Assembly (NCBI RefSeq): GCF_003855255.1
Contig: NZ_CP034072.1
Coordinates: forward strand, 1,786,240-1,850,239
Direction of reading: 5' to 3'
DNA length: 64,000 nt
Source of the DNA: Mycolicibacterium nivoides
GTDB taxonomy: Bacteria > Actinomycetota > Actinomycetes > Mycobacteriales > Mycobacteriaceae
The notes beneath the pieces were generated by a model. It made no database searches, was not told the origin of the DNA, and saw only the letters and a list, made by a program, of their open reading frames with translations. Made by a program: the position numbers and the translations under genes. Shown here in pieces: positions 51,679-61,175 of the stretch (positions within the stretch are counted from its first letter, which is position 1; the number at the start of each line of letters is the position of its first letter).

Positions 51679-52112
51679 TCAGCCTCGGCACGTTTCTTGA
51701 GGTCTTTGAGCGCGGTGTCGGTGAGCCTGCGCTCAGCCTTGCGCTTGAGCAGCCCGATCATCGGGATGACGAGGTCGACCGACAACTCATAGGTGACCTC
51801 CGTGCCGGATCCCTTGGGCGCCAACCGGTATGCCCCCTCCAGCGACCGCAGCAGCGAACTGGACACCAGCGACCAGGTCACCGAGGTGCGATCCGCGGGC
51901 CACACGTAGGTCAGCACCATCGTGTCCTTGAGCACCGCGGCGTCGAGCACCAGCCTGGCGGTCTTGGGATTGCCCTGCGCGTCGGCCTCCAGGACCTCGG
52001 CTTCCTTGTATTCGGCGACCCATTCCGGATACGAGGCGATATCGGCGATGACATCCATCACCGTCACCGGGTCGGCGTCGATGTAGATGGTCTGTGTCGT
52101 TTTGTCGGCCAC
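51675..52112 (-). CDS. SRPBCC/START-like lipid-binding protein (Rv2185c-like)
   Basis: The 145-residue single-domain polyketide_cyc/START protein has IYIDADPVTVMDVIADIASYPEWV at the N-terminus, a hydrophobic beta sheet, and a C-terminal amphipathic helix ending LKDLKKRAEAE. Such domains bind hydrophobic ligands in a central cavity. No catalytic residues are identifiable. The GTG start is at 52112. It is upstream of the ArsA-like gene in a tight unit. Confidence 0.88.
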   Translation of the reverse strand: MADKTTQTIYIDADPVTVMDVIADIASYPEWVAEYKEAEVLEADAQGNPKTARLVLDAAVLKDTMVLTYVWPADRTSVTWSLVSSSLLRSLEGAYRLAPKGSGTEVTYELSVDLVIPMIGLLKRKAERRLTDTALKDLKKRAEAE

Positions 52113-52127
52113 CGCATCGCCCTATCT

Positions 52128-52169
52128 CCCCGCACGCGGGGGTCCCCTACTTCCCCCGCCCCGCGGGGG
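52128..52169. other. two adjacent GC-only hairpins
   Basis: CCCCGC at 52128-52133 pairs with GCGGGG at 52136-52141. CCCCCGC at 52153-52159 pairs with GCGGGGG at 52163-52169 around a 3-base loop. They lie in the gap between the two SRPBCC genes. No T-tract follows, so they could pause or attenuate transcription rather than end it. Confidence 0.5.
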
Positions 52170-52232
52170 TGCCCTGGCTCTCGCCGAGAAATCTACCCTC
52201 CCGCAGATAGACCCGGTCAAACATGCCAGAGG

Positions 52233-52622
52233 TCAGGCCAGTCGGGACACCCCGACAGGGCGAGCCGACTCCAACCGCTGCTTGATGCCGAAGGACATCG
52301 CCTTGCCCGCCACCCGGCGTTCGTGGTTCATCTTTGCCAGATCCATCTCGGCCAACTGCTTGGCCGTGGCGCCGGACGGTTCGGCGTGCAGGAAGTAATG
52401 CAGCACCACACCATCCATCACCTCCTCCAGCCAGACCTCCATCGTGCCGGTCAACGCACCGGTCACATTCCAGCGGTGGCCCTTGTCGGCGCGGTCCTCG
52501 ACGACCTTGAGCACCAGGTCGGGCCACCACCGCCGCCAGCTGACGGGATCGGCGACCGCGGCGCCCACGGCGACCGGATCGGCGCAGACGAATGTCTCGT
52601 CGGCGATCTGAATGCTGTTCAT
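52233..52622 (-). CDS. second SRPBCC-type protein (Rv2186c-like)
   Basis: This 129-residue protein opens MNSIQIADETFVCADP and has SWRRWWPDLVLKVVED, typical for START-like folds used in polyketide and lipid handling. The C-terminus ends in a Lys/Arg-containing helix (KQRLESARPVGVSRLA). It is upstream of the first SRPBCC gene by 120 bases with hairpins between. The length equals that recalled for Rv2186c. The ligand is unknown. Confidence 0.85.
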   Translation of the reverse strand: MNSIQIADETFVCADPVAVGAAVADPVSWRRWWPDLVLKVVEDRADKGHRWNVTGALTGTMEVWLEEVMDGVVLHYFLHAEPSGATAKQLAEMDLAKMNHERRVAGKAMSFGIKQRLESARPVGVSRLA

Positions 52623-52716
52623 CGCGGACTAGCTTCACATATGCGTGATCGCCTGCCTACCGGGGCCGACTAGGCTGACGCGCAAAGCCGGTACCACAAG
52701 CCTGGAGGGCAAGATC

Positions 52717-54525
52717 GTGCCTGAGTTCATGCGGGAGTACAGCGTGCCCGCGTCATTTGCCGTCGACGAGCACGACAGCATCGTCAGCTCGGTATCCGCG
52801 CACGCGGCAGACAACCCCGACCACGTCATCTTCCGGCGCCTGGTCGACGGCGCCTGGACCAACGTGACCTGCGCCGAAGCGGCCGACCAGATTCGTTCGG
52901 TCGCCCTGGGCCTGATCGCCGAGGGAATCCAGCCCGGTGATCGCGTGGCGATCCTGTCGGCCACCCGCTACGAGTGGCCGATCATCGACTTCGCGATCCT
53001 GTCGGTCGGCGCGGTGACCGTGCCGATCTACGAGACCTCCTCTGCCGAACAGGTGCGGTTCGTCCTCGACAACTCCGCGGCGCGCATCATCTTCGCCGAG
53101 ACCGACGGCCACGCCGAGACCGTGGAACAGCTCCGCGGCCAGCTGCCCGAGCTGCGCAAGGTGCTGCGGATCGATGGCACCGGCACGCCCGCGCTGGAAG
53201 CCATGGCCGAAGCCGGTAAGTCAACCGACGCCGCCGAACTCGACAAGCGGCTGGCCGGAATCCGTTCGGCCGACCCGGCGACCCTGATCTACACCTCCGG
53301 AACCACCGGTCAGCCCAAGGGCTGCCAGCTGACCCACTCGAACCTGCTCTACGAGATCCGGGGAGCCAAGGCGTGCTTCCCCACTGAGCTGGCCCCGGGT
53401 GAGCGGATGCTGGTGTTCCTGCCGCTGGCCCACGTGCTGGCCCGGGCCATCACCATCGCGGCCTTCACCAACAAGGTCACCCTCGGCTTCACCAGCGACA
53501 TCAAGAACCTGGTTCCGACGTTCGGCGTGTTCAAGCCGACGCTCGTTGTCTCCGTGCCCCGCGTGTTCGAGAAGGTCTACAACACCGCCGAGCAGAACGC
53601 CCGCAACGACGGCAAGGGCAAGATCTTCTCGATCGCCGCCGACACCGCGATCGAGTGGAGTAAAGCTCAGGACACCGGTGGCGCCGGCCTGCTGCTGCGC
53701 GCCAAGCATGCGCTGTTCGACAAGCTGGTCTACGGCAAGTTGCGGGCGGCCCTCGGCGGTGAATGCCGGGCGGCCATCTCCGGCGGCGCACCGCTGGGTG
53801 CACGGCTGGGCCACTTCTATCGCGGTGTGGGGCTGAGCATCTACGAGGGCTACGGCCTCACCGAGACCAGTGCGGCCATCACCGTGAACCGGGTCAACGA
53901 CCTCAAGGTCGGCTCGGTCGGCAAGCTGATGCCGGGCAACAGCATGCGTATCGCCGAGGACGGCGAGCTGCTGGTCAAGGGCGGTGTGGTGTTCAGCGGC
54001 TATTGGGGCAACGAGTCCGAGACCAACGCGGTGTTCTCCGACGGCTGGTTCCACACCGGTGATCTGGGTGCCATCGACGACGACGGCTTCCTGACCATCG
54101 TCGGGCGCAAGAAGGAGATCATCGTCACCGCGGGCGGCAAGAACGTCGCACCCGCGCTGCTCGAGGATCGGCTGCGGGCCCACCCGTTGATCAGCCAGGC
54201 CATGGCCGTGGGTGATCAGCAGCCGTTCGTCGCCGCGCTGATCACCATCGACCCGGAGGCGTTCCCCGGGTGGAAGCAGCGCAACGGGAAGGACGCCGGC
54301 GCCTCGGTCGGCGATCTGTCCGACGACCCGGACCTGCTGGCCGAGATCGACCTGGCGGTCAAGGAGGCCAATCAGGCGGTGTCGCATGCCGAGTCGATCC
54401 GCAAGTTCCGGATCCTGCCCGTCGATTTCACCGAGGACACCGGTGAACTGACCCCGACCCTGAAGGTCAAGCGCAAGGTGGTGGCCGAGAAGTTCGCCAC
54501 CGACATCGCGGCGCTCTACGGCTGA
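52717..54525 (+). CDS. fadD15: long-chain fatty-acid--CoA ligase FadD15
   Basis: The 602-residue ANL-superfamily ligase activates long fatty acids to acyl-CoA. The ATP loop is [18 protein letters not shown] (about residue 192), with [28 protein letters not shown] and [14 protein letters not shown] further on. The GTG at 52717 has a GGAGGG site 7 bases upstream; the M. tuberculosis protein as remembered begins at the internal MRE (ATG 52729). It is divergent from the SRPBCC gene, and convergent with pimB. Confidence 0.95.
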   Translation: MPEFMREYSVPASFAVDEHDSIVSSVSAHAADNPDHVIFRRLVDGAWTNVTCAEAADQIRSVALGLIAEGIQPGDRVAILSATRYEWPIIDFAILSVGAVTVPIYETSSAEQVRFVLDNSAARIIFAETDGHAETVEQLRGQLPELRKVLRIDGTGTPALEAMAEAGKSTDAAELDKRLAGIRSADPATLIYTSGTTGQPKGCQLTHSNLLYEIRGAKACFPTELAPGERMLVFLPLAHVLARAITIAAFTNKVTLGFTSDIKNLVPTFGVFKPTLVVSVPRVFEKVYNTAEQNARNDGKGKIFSIAADTAIEWSKAQDTGGAGLLLRAKHALFDKLVYGKLRAALGGECRAAISGGAPLGARLGHFYRGVGLSIYEGYGLTETSAAITVNRVNDLKVGSVGKLMPGNSMRIAEDGELLVKGGVVFSGYWGNESETNAVFSDGWFHTGDLGAIDDDGFLTIVGRKKEIIVTAGGKNVAPALLEDRLRAHPLISQAMAVGDQQPFVAALITIDPEAFPGWKQRNGKDAGASVGDLSDDPDLLAEIDLAVKEANQAVSHAESIRKFRILPVDFTEDTGELTPTLKVKRKVVAEKFATDIAALYG

Positions 54526-54535
54526 TCCCGCGGGC

Positions 54536-55669
54536 TCAGCCCGAGAGCAGCCCGGTCAGCCGGGCGCCCTGCGAGCGCCACTGCCAGTTCTCGACTGCCC
54601 AGTGGCGTCCTGCCACCCCCATCGCGGCAGCGCGGCCGGGATCGGCCAGCACGTCGCCCACGGCCGTCGCCACCGCTGCCACATCGGTGCCGTCCACCAC
54701 GGTGCCGGTGTGGCCGTCCAGCACGGTTTCCGGTGCACCGCCCGAGGTTCCGGCGATCACCGGCACGCCGCAGGCCGAGGCCTCCAGGTAGACGATGCCG
54801 AGTCCCTCGACGTCCAGACCCGCCCCTCGGGTACGGCACGGCATGGCGAACACGTCCGCCATCGCATGGTGGGCGGGCAGCTCCGCCGCGGGCACCGCAC
54901 CGGTGAAGGTGACGTCGGCGGCCACATCGTGCGTGTGCGCGAGTTGTTGCAGGCTCTGTAGATACGGTCCTCCGCCGACGATGACCAACGCCGCATCGGG
55001 AACGCGGCGCCGGATGGCGGGCCAGGCACGGATGAGCATGTCCTGGCCCTTGCGCGGCACCAGCCGGGACAGGCACACCACCACCGGGCGCTGCCCCAGC
55101 CCGTAGCGAGCACGCAACTCGGCCCGGGCCACCGCATCTGGCACGAAACGGTCGGTGTCGACCCCCGGCGGCAGATGCTCCAGCGCCGCGCAGGGACCGA
55201 ACGCCGAGGCGAACCTGCCGCGGGTGTAGCGGCTGATGAACGTCACGACGTCGGCGTCATCTCCGATGCGGCGCAATGCGCTGCGCGCCACCGGCAGCAT
55301 CGACCAGCCGACCTCGTGGCCATGGGTGCTCGCCACGACGCGCCTGGCACCGGCTCGCCGGGCCAGCGGGCCCAGCAATGCCAGCGGCGCGGCCGCCCCG
55401 AACCACACCGTCTCGATGTCGTTCTCGGCGATCAACCGCTGCATGCGGGCCGCCACGGTCGGCTCGGGCACCATCAGCGAAGTGGGATGCCGCACCACGC
55501 GGTACCCGGCGGCGGCATCGTAGTCAGCGCTGCCCTTCCATTTCGGCGCGTACACCGTGAGCTCGTGCGAGCCGGCACGCACCAACTCACCGACGAACGC
55601 CTCCAGGTACGACTGGATACCGCCGCGACGCGGTGGAAAGTCGTTGGTGACCAACAAAACCCGCGTCAT
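54536..55669 (-). CDS. pimB: GDP-mannose-dependent phosphatidylinositol-monomannoside mannosyltransferase PimB'
   Basis: The 377-residue GT-B (GT4) enzyme adds the second mannose to phosphatidylinositol monomannoside at the cytoplasmic membrane face. The N-terminal GGIQSYLEAF loop, CLSRLVPRKGQDMLIRA and the GT4 acidic motif in GLGIVYLEASACGVPVIAG are conserved. M. tuberculosis Rv2188c is the counterpart by context. The ATG at 55669 is well conserved (MTRVLLVTNDFPPRRGG). Confidence 0.95.
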   Translation of the reverse strand: MTRVLLVTNDFPPRRGGIQSYLEAFVGELVRAGSHELTVYAPKWKGSADYDAAAGYRVVRHPTSLMVPEPTVAARMQRLIAENDIETVWFGAAAPLALLGPLARRAGARRVVASTHGHEVGWSMLPVARSALRRIGDDADVVTFISRYTRGRFASAFGPCAALEHLPPGVDTDRFVPDAVARAELRARYGLGQRPVVVCLSRLVPRKGQDMLIRAWPAIRRRVPDAALVIVGGGPYLQSLQQLAHTHDVAADVTFTGAVPAAELPAHHAMADVFAMPCRTRGAGLDVEGLGIVYLEASACGVPVIAGTSGGAPETVLDGHTGTVVDGTDVAAVATAVGDVLADPGRAAAMGVAGRHWAVENWQWRSQGARLTGLLSG

Positions 55670-55729
55670 CGCGGCTGACTGTCCTTGCGCGATCCGGCTG
55701 CGCTCCGTGTGCTCCCCATCGGCGACAGG

Positions 55730-56635
55730 CTATCCGGTCAGCCAGTGCCGCCAACCGGCAACCACTGCGTCGAGGTCGGCGCCCAGCGTCTCCCGTACCG
55801 CGGTGGCCACATCCGGGTGACCGGCTCCGCAGGTGCGCAGGTACAGCTCACGCAGCTTCGGAACCCCGTAGGCGTCGGCCACGTAGCGGCTGAACCACCA
55901 CGCCCGGTCGTAGGCCAGACTGCGGGCGGCACCGGGGGTGTCGAGGTCCGCATCGGTGGGCAGCTGGGCCAACTCCGCGGCCTGCGCCGGTGCAGCTGTG
56001 GGCGGCCGGCCGACGTAATCGGCCACGCCTTCGGTGAGCCAGCGCGGTGCATCGGCCGCGGTCGCCGACCGGGCGGCGTAATGGAACAGCTCGTGGCGCA
56101 ACACAATTCGCAACGCGGCCGGGCTCATGTCGGCGGCGCCGGGGGCGAACATGATCCGCTGCGCGGTGGTGGTCGCGGCGATGTCGGGGGCTCCTCCGGC
56201 CAGCACCCGGAACTGTTGATCGGACCCCGCGACCGCGATCTCGATGTTTTGCGGCCAGTCCGGACCCCAGAATGCGGTCACCGTGGCGGCCGCCTCACCG
56301 AGTTCGGGGCCGAGGCGGTTCAGCAGGGCCTGCGACTGCGGTCCGCCCAGGGCCAGCAGCCGGGCGGTCCGCCCGTCGGGCAGCACCAGCACGGTGACCG
56401 GGTCAGGTTGTGGGACGGCAGGTACACCGGAGATGTTCGACGACGCGGCCGGAGGCGGTGACGGACGTGGGACCGGCGAGGATCTCCACAACAGCGCCAT
56501 TGCCAGCGCCAGCTCGACCAGGAGTACCGCCACCAGCAGACGCCGGTAAGGCGTCAGGGTGAAACCCGCCCCACTGTCGGGGCGCTCAATACCGACGGAC
56601 TTCTCAGTAACGACGGACGTTGTAGATCGGCGCAT
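55730..56635 (-). CDS. membrane-anchored HExxH metallopeptidase-like protein (peptidase MA type)
   Basis: This 301-residue protein has a membrane helix (about residues 31-50), a Pro/Ser-rich linker, and an extracytoplasmic domain with H181-E182-x-x-H185 (LRHELFHYAA) and E202 in WLTEGVADYV, the gluzincin zinc-ligand pattern. The catalytic domain ends in WRHWLTG. The M. tuberculosis equivalent by position would be Rv2189c. Its ATG overlaps the end of the NlpC/P60 gene by 32 bases. No later start preserves the membrane helix, so the overlap looks real. Substrate unknown. Confidence 0.82.
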   Translation of the reverse strand: MRRSTTSVVTEKSVGIERPDSGAGFTLTPYRRLLVAVLLVELALAMALLWRSSPVPRPSPPPAASSNISGVPAVPQPDPVTVLVLPDGRTARLLALGGPQSQALLNRLGPELGEAAATVTAFWGPDWPQNIEIAVAGSDQQFRVLAGGAPDIAATTTAQRIMFAPGAADMSPAALRIVLRHELFHYAARSATAADAPRWLTEGVADYVGRPPTAAPAQAAELAQLPTDADLDTPGAARSLAYDRAWWFSRYVADAYGVPKLRELYLRTCGAGHPDVATAVRETLGADLDAVVAGWRHWLTG

Positions 56636-57740
56636 TGTTGACCGGGGCGACCCGAACCGGGGTGCCGTAGGTCGACGCGTGCACCATCATTCCGTCGCCG
56701 ATGTAGATGCCCACGTGGGAGGCGTCGGAGTAGTACGTCACCACATCGCCGGGCTGCATCGAGTCAGCCGAGACCGGCTGGCCGCCGCGGGCCATGGCCT
56801 GGCTCGAGTGCGGCAGCGAGATGCCGGCGTGCTGGAACGCCCACATCACCAGGCCGGAGCAGTCGAAGGAGCTGGGACCGGCCGCACCCCAGGAGTACGG
56901 CGAGCCGATCCGGCTCAGCGCTGCCTGGATGACGGTGCCGGAATGGCCACCGCCCCCATCCGGGAGGGCGCCCTCCGGCGGGGCGACATCGCCGGGCGGA
57001 ATCCCGTTCGGCGGGTCAGCCAAAATAGCGGGGTCCTGCGCCGGCGGCAACGCCTCGGGCGCGGGCACCGGCGGGGTCGGCGGCAGCGCCGTCATAGCTT
57101 CCCGCTGGGCCGGGCTCAGCGCCTGGTACTGCGACTTGACGATCGCGATCTGTACCTGGAGCTGGCTTTGCTTGGATTGCAGGTCGGCGCGCACCGCGGC
57201 TGCCTGCTCTGCGGCGGTCTTGGCGTCGGCGGCCGATTTCGCCGACTCCTTCTCGGCCAACGCGGCCTTTTCGCCCACCGAACGGAAGCTCTTCATCTGC
57301 GCCGACATCTCGGTCGCCATCACCCGCTGCACCGCGAGTTGCTCGATCAGCTGCTGCGGCGAGCCTGCCGTCAGGATCGCGTCCACACCGGAGGTGCGAC
57401 CCCCCATGTACTGGGCGGCAGCTACTTTGTTCACCGAAGTCTGAAAGATTGCCAGCTGCGACTTGGCGTCATCGACGGCCGCGGTGTCGTCAGCATGCTT
57501 CTTCTCCGCACTCTCCTGTGCGGCAAGCTTGTTGTTCAGATCCAGCTGCGCGGAGTGCATCGCCTCGGTGGTCTGCTCGGCCTGCCGGGACAGCTCATTG
57601 AGCTTTGCCAGGGCATCATCGCCGGGATCGGCCTGCGAACTCACCGCCAGGAACCCTGGTATCAAGATCAAGCCCGCTATTGCACCCGCAATGGATCGCT
57701 TGACACGACTTGTGGGCCGGTGCGCGCGCTCGTGCCTCAA
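56604..57740 (-). CDS. secreted NlpC/P60 peptidoglycan endopeptidase (Rv2190c-like)
   Basis: The 378-residue protein has a signal peptide to about residue 37 (AVSSQA-DPG), a long coiled coil (40-200) and a Pro-rich linker. A C-terminal NlpC/P60 domain follows, with the catalytic Cys in SSFDCSGLVMWAF (about residue 290) and His in ASHVGIYIGDG. The TTG start at 57740 has a GAGGA site 8 bases upstream. It should cut D-Glu-mDAP stem peptides. The last 10 residues (PIYNVRRY) match the recalled end of Rv2190c. Confidence 0.92.
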   Translation of the reverse strand: MRHERAHRPTSRVKRSIAGAIAGLILIPGFLAVSSQADPGDDALAKLNELSRQAEQTTEAMHSAQLDLNNKLAAQESAEKKHADDTAAVDDAKSQLAIFQTSVNKVAAAQYMGGRTSGVDAILTAGSPQQLIEQLAVQRVMATEMSAQMKSFRSVGEKAALAEKESAKSAADAKTAAEQAAAVRADLQSKQSQLQVQIAIVKSQYQALSPAQREAMTALPPTPPVPAPEALPPAQDPAILADPPNGIPPGDVAPPEGALPDGGGGHSGTVIQAALSRIGSPYSWGAAGPSSFDCSGLVMWAFQHAGISLPHSSQAMARGGQPVSADSMQPGDVVTYYSDASHVGIYIGDGMMVHASTYGTPVRVAPVNNAPIYNVRRY

Positions 57741-57892
57741 GTTTTTGTCCTCACAACTGGCGATGGCGAGCCGCCTCGAACTGCTCTTAGGTCTCAGATA
57801 GGTTACGAAACGGCATCGGGCTTGTCCAACAGAAGGTGCAAATTTAACAGCCCACCCGGAATATTTTCCTGTGCACGAAGCGTCGCGTGTCG
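57741..57892 (-). promoter_or_regulatory. upstream region of the NlpC/P60 gene
   Basis: On the minus strand TAACCT (57805-57800) is a TANNNT candidate about 60 bases before the TTG start. The stretch 57830-57870 is the most A/T-rich part of the local sequence. No convincing regulator motif was recognised. Confidence 0.35.
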
Positions 57893-58159
57893 TCAGGCGA
57901 CTCCGGATCTGCCGTTCCGGTGAATCGGCACGAGTCGCAGTCGTGGAGCAAGGCCCACGTCAGCGAGCACTTCCAACGCCTGACGCTCGTCATCCAGCAA
58001 AGTTTCCGGGATGCCGAGCAACACGCTGACGACGCAGTCCTGACACCCGGGCCCGCGTACCGCGCAATCGTCGCAGTCGATGGTCACGCTGCCGGTGTCC
58101 GGCTCGTCGGGGCAGGGTTCGTCGGCATAGGACCAGTTGTCCCGCCACACTCCGCTCAT
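57893..58159 (-). CDS. small CxxC-rich protein
   Basis: From the ATG at 58159 the protein has 88 residues. An acidic start with EPCPDEPDTG is followed by IDCDDCAVRGPGCQDCVVSVL: a C-x2-C-x6-C-x2-C cluster plus one earlier Cys, likely to bind zinc or iron-sulfur. The rest is helical (LLDDERQALEVLADVGL) and ends in Arg-rich RNGRSGVA. No family is recognised. It sits between the NlpC/P60 gene and the divergent nuclease gene. Coding potential is supported by the ordered Cys pattern. Confidence 0.72.
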   Translation of the reverse strand: MSGVWRDNWSYADEPCPDEPDTGSVTIDCDDCAVRGPGCQDCVVSVLLGIPETLLDDERQALEVLADVGLAPRLRLVPIHRNGRSGVA

Positions 58160-58275
58160 CTTGACCGTCCTCTCGATCGGTGTTGCGCGCACCGTATCGC
58201 CGCGTACCGACAAGACCCGGCGAGCCCGGGCGTGGCGACCCGAGGTTGTCGGTGCCGGTACCTACCGTCATCGCC

Positions 58276-60177
58276 ATGGGCCAGCGCAACATCGCCGACT
58301 CCGAGCAGCTGGCCTTCGGCTTCGGCGCACAGGACGGGGCCCTGGACGCCGTCTCGCTCGCCGACACCACTTTCGTGGTGGTGGACCTGGAGACCACCGG
58401 GGGCCGGGCCACCGCGAAGGCGCCGGGCGACGGCTACGACGCCATCACCGAGATCGGCGCGGTCAAGATTCGCGGCGGCGAGATACTCGGCGAGCTGGCC
58501 ACCCTCGTCGATCCCGGCCGCGCCATCCCACCGCAGATCGTCGAGCTCACCGGCATCACCACGGCGATGGTGCGCGACGCGCCGAAGATCGACAGCGTCC
58601 TGCCCGCGTTCCTCGAATTCTCGCGGGGCGCGGTACTGGTCGCCCACAACGCCGGGTTCGACATCGGGTTCCTGCGCGCGGCCGCGCAGCGGGCGGAGCT
58701 CGGATGGCCCCGGCCGCCGGTGCTGTGCACGGTGAAACTCGCCCGGCGCGTGCTGACCCGGGACGAGGCGCCCAGCGTGAAGCTGTCCGCACTGGCCCGG
58801 CTGTTCGGTGCATCCACCACACCCACGCACCGCGCCCTCGACGACGCCCGCGCCACCGTCGACGTCCTGCACGGCCTGATCGAGCGGGTCGGCAACCAGG
58901 GCATCCACACCTTCGCCGATCTCAAGAACTACCTGCCCGACGTCACGCCGGCCCAGCGCCGCAACCGCTCACTGGCCGACCGGCTGCCGAACCGGCCGGG
59001 CGTCTACCTCTTTCGCGGCCCCTCCGACGAGGTGCTCTACGTCGGCACTGCGGTCGATCTGCGGCGGCGGGTCCGGCAGTACTTCACCGGCGCAGACCCT
59101 CGGGCGCGGATGAAGGAGATGGCCTCGCTGGCGCGCGTCGTCGACCATGTCGAGTGCGCCCACGATCTGGAGGCCGGGGTGCGTGAGCTGCGACTGCTCG
59201 CGGCCCACGCACCGCCGTACAACCGGCGGTCCAAGTCCCCACAGCGATGGTGGTGGGTCGCCCTCACCGACGAGGCCTTCCCGAGGTTTTCGGTGGTGCG
59301 AAACCCCGGTCGCCGCACCGCTTTCGGCCCGTTTTCGGCCCGGGCCGACGCCGTACAGTCGGCCATCCTGCTGGCCCGGTTCACCGGCGTGCGGACCTGC
59401 ACGGCCCGCTTCGGCGCGGCCGCCATCCACCGCTGCCCCGAAATGGAACTGTCCCCGTGCCCGGCCCCGCAGGACATCGGGGCCGCGCCGTACGCGGCCG
59501 CCGTGCAACGTGCCACCGCGCTGATCGACGGCACCGACCACACCGGCCTGGCGGCGGCATTGGCCCATATCGGCGAACTGGCGGCGGCCCGCCGCTACGA
59601 GACCGCCGCCAGGATGCGCGATCACGCCGCGGTGGCCATCGAGGCGCTGTGGCGAGGGCAGCGGTTGCGCGCCCTGGCCGATCTGCCCGAACTCGTGGCC
59701 GCACGCGGGGACGGCAACGGCGGCTGGCATTTCGCGGTGATCCGCCACGGCCAGTTGGCCGGGGCGGGCACGGCCAAGCGCGGCGTGCCGCCGATGCCGG
59801 TGGTCGACGCGATCTGCGCGGCCGCACAGGTAATCCTGCCCACCGCAACGCCTTTGGGCGGCGCGCTGGTGGAGGAGACGGCGCTCGTCGCCCGCTGGCT
59901 GGCCGCACCCGGAGTACGCATCGTGCGTACCGACGGCCCGGACGGGGACGCCGGCACCGGCTACACGACGCCGATCGGGGCGGCGGGCCGCTATGCGCAG
60001 TGGGCCGCCACGGCCCGCTCGGCCCGACTGGCCGCGGCCCAGCAGCAGAACTCAGAACTGGAGGCTGAACCGCACCCAACGCGCGAGCAGTTGTTCGGCC
60101 GCACCCGAGTCGATGGCCTCGGTGGCCCGCGCCAGACCGGCCTCCCACGCCGGCACCCACTTGGCGTCGCTGGCTAG
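58276..60177 (+). CDS. DnaQ-type 3'-5' exonuclease fused to UvrC-like GIY-YIG nuclease (Rv2191-like)
   Basis: This 633-residue fusion has an N-terminal DEDDh exonuclease: VVDLETTGG (D-x-E), [12 protein letters not shown] and [15 protein letters not shown] (H-x4-D). A GIY-YIG domain follows ([19 protein letters not shown], with Arg and Glu in place), then a UVR-like coil ([16 protein letters not shown]). Both active sites look intact. Such DnaQ-Cho fusions are common in Actinobacteria and may act in repair beside UvrABC. The ATG at 58276 is the first with conserved context. The C-terminal 42 residues overlap trpD on the other strand. Confidence 0.93.
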   Translation: MGQRNIADSEQLAFGFGAQDGALDAVSLADTTFVVVDLETTGGRATAKAPGDGYDAITEIGAVKIRGGEILGELATLVDPGRAIPPQIVELTGITTAMVRDAPKIDSVLPAFLEFSRGAVLVAHNAGFDIGFLRAAAQRAELGWPRPPVLCTVKLARRVLTRDEAPSVKLSALARLFGASTTPTHRALDDARATVDVLHGLIERVGNQGIHTFADLKNYLPDVTPAQRRNRSLADRLPNRPGVYLFRGPSDEVLYVGTAVDLRRRVRQYFTGADPRARMKEMASLARVVDHVECAHDLEAGVRELRLLAAHAPPYNRRSKSPQRWWWVALTDEAFPRFSVVRNPGRRTAFGPFSARADAVQSAILLARFTGVRTCTARFGAAAIHRCPEMELSPCPAPQDIGAAPYAAAVQRATALIDGTDHTGLAAALAHIGELAAARRYETAARMRDHAAVAIEALWRGQRLRALADLPELVAARGDGNGGWHFAVIRHGQLAGAGTAKRGVPPMPVVDAICAAAQVILPTATPLGGALVEETALVARWLAAPGVRIVRTDGPDGDAGTGYTTPIGAAGRYAQWAATARSARLAAAQQQNSELEAEPHPTREQLFGRTRVDGLGGPRQTGLPRRHPLGVAG

Positions 60178-61146
60178 CCCGGCATGCGCGACCATCGCGC
60201 CTGCCGCGTTGAGCACCACCGCGTCACGCACCGGCCCCTTGGCCCCGCCCAGCACCGCGCGTGCCTCGGCGGCGTTGGCGGTGGCGTCACCGCCGACCAA
60301 CTCACTGATGTCGGCACGCTTGAAGCCGAAGGCAGCGGGATCGAACTTCAGCCGGTCCACCGTGCCGGCCTGCACGCGCCAGATGGTGCTGGTGGTCGTG
60401 GTGGTCAGCTCGTCGAGGCCGTCGTCGCCGTGCACCACCAGGACACTGGAGCCGCGGGCCGCGTACACCCCGGCCATCACCTCGGCCAGGTCGTCGAACG
60501 CGCAGCCGATCAGCCCGGCCCGGGGCGCGGCCGGATTGGTCAGCGGTCCAAGCAGATTGAAAACGGTCGGAACGCCGATCTCCCGGCGCACCACCGAGGC
60601 GTGCCGATACGACGGGTGGAACTGGGGCGCGAAGGCGAACCCGATACCGATCTCGGCGACACTGCGCGCCACCTCGTCGGGGCCCAGGTCGATCCGTACC
60701 CCCAGGGCCTCCAGGGTGTCGGCACCGCCCGACAGCGAGGACGCCGCCCGGTTGCCGTGCTTGATCACCGGGACACCGCAGGCCGCCACCACGATGGCCG
60801 CCATGGTCGACAGGTTCACCGTGTTGGCCCCGTCGCCACCGGTACCGACGATGTCGACGGTCTCGTGACCGATCTGATCGGTCGGCACCCGACGGGCGTG
60901 CGACAGCATGATGTCGGCCAACTCCCCGACCTCTGCCGACGTCGGTCGCTTCATCTTCATCGCCACCGCGAAGCCGGCGATCTGAGCCGGGGTCGCCACC
61001 CCGGTCATGATCTGGTCCATGGCCCATCCCGCATAGCCGTTGGGCAGGCTCTGCTCCGTGGTCAGGCGCCCGAGAATGAGCGGCCAAGACGGCGCGGCCA
61101 CAGAGCCGGACGCGGATGGGGAAAGCGGAGAAGATGCAGGAGCCAC
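60052..61146 (-). CDS. trpD: anthranilate phosphoribosyltransferase
   Basis: The 364-residue enzyme makes phosphoribosyl-anthranilate for tryptophan synthesis. PRPP and substrate motifs [36 protein letters not shown] and [10 protein letters not shown] are intact. The GTG start at 61146 lies 6 bases after TAGCAT on the minus strand, a leaderless arrangement. The first 20 residues are a Ser/Ala/Pro-rich extension. It is not in a trp operon here. Its 3' end overlaps the nuclease gene by 126 bases. Confidence 0.96.
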   Translation of the reverse strand: MAPASSPLSPSASGSVAAPSWPLILGRLTTEQSLPNGYAGWAMDQIMTGVATPAQIAGFAVAMKMKRPTSAEVGELADIMLSHARRVPTDQIGHETVDIVGTGGDGANTVNLSTMAAIVVAACGVPVIKHGNRAASSLSGGADTLEALGVRIDLGPDEVARSVAEIGIGFAFAPQFHPSYRHASVVRREIGVPTVFNLLGPLTNPAAPRAGLIGCAFDDLAEVMAGVYAARGSSVLVVHGDDGLDELTTTTTSTIWRVQAGTVDRLKFDPAAFGFKRADISELVGGDATANAAEARAVLGGAKGPVRDAVVLNAAGAMVAHAGLASDAKWVPAWEAGLARATEAIDSGAAEQLLARWVRFSLQF

Positions 61147-61158
61147 GGCAGAATGCTA
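61147..61158 (-). promoter_or_regulatory. leaderless trpD promoter element
   Basis: TAGCAT at 61158-61153 on the minus strand matches TANNNT, and the trpD GTG begins 6 bases further on. No ribosome site precedes it. Confidence 0.5.
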
Positions 61159-61175
61159 TCGCTGCGCGGGTCTGA

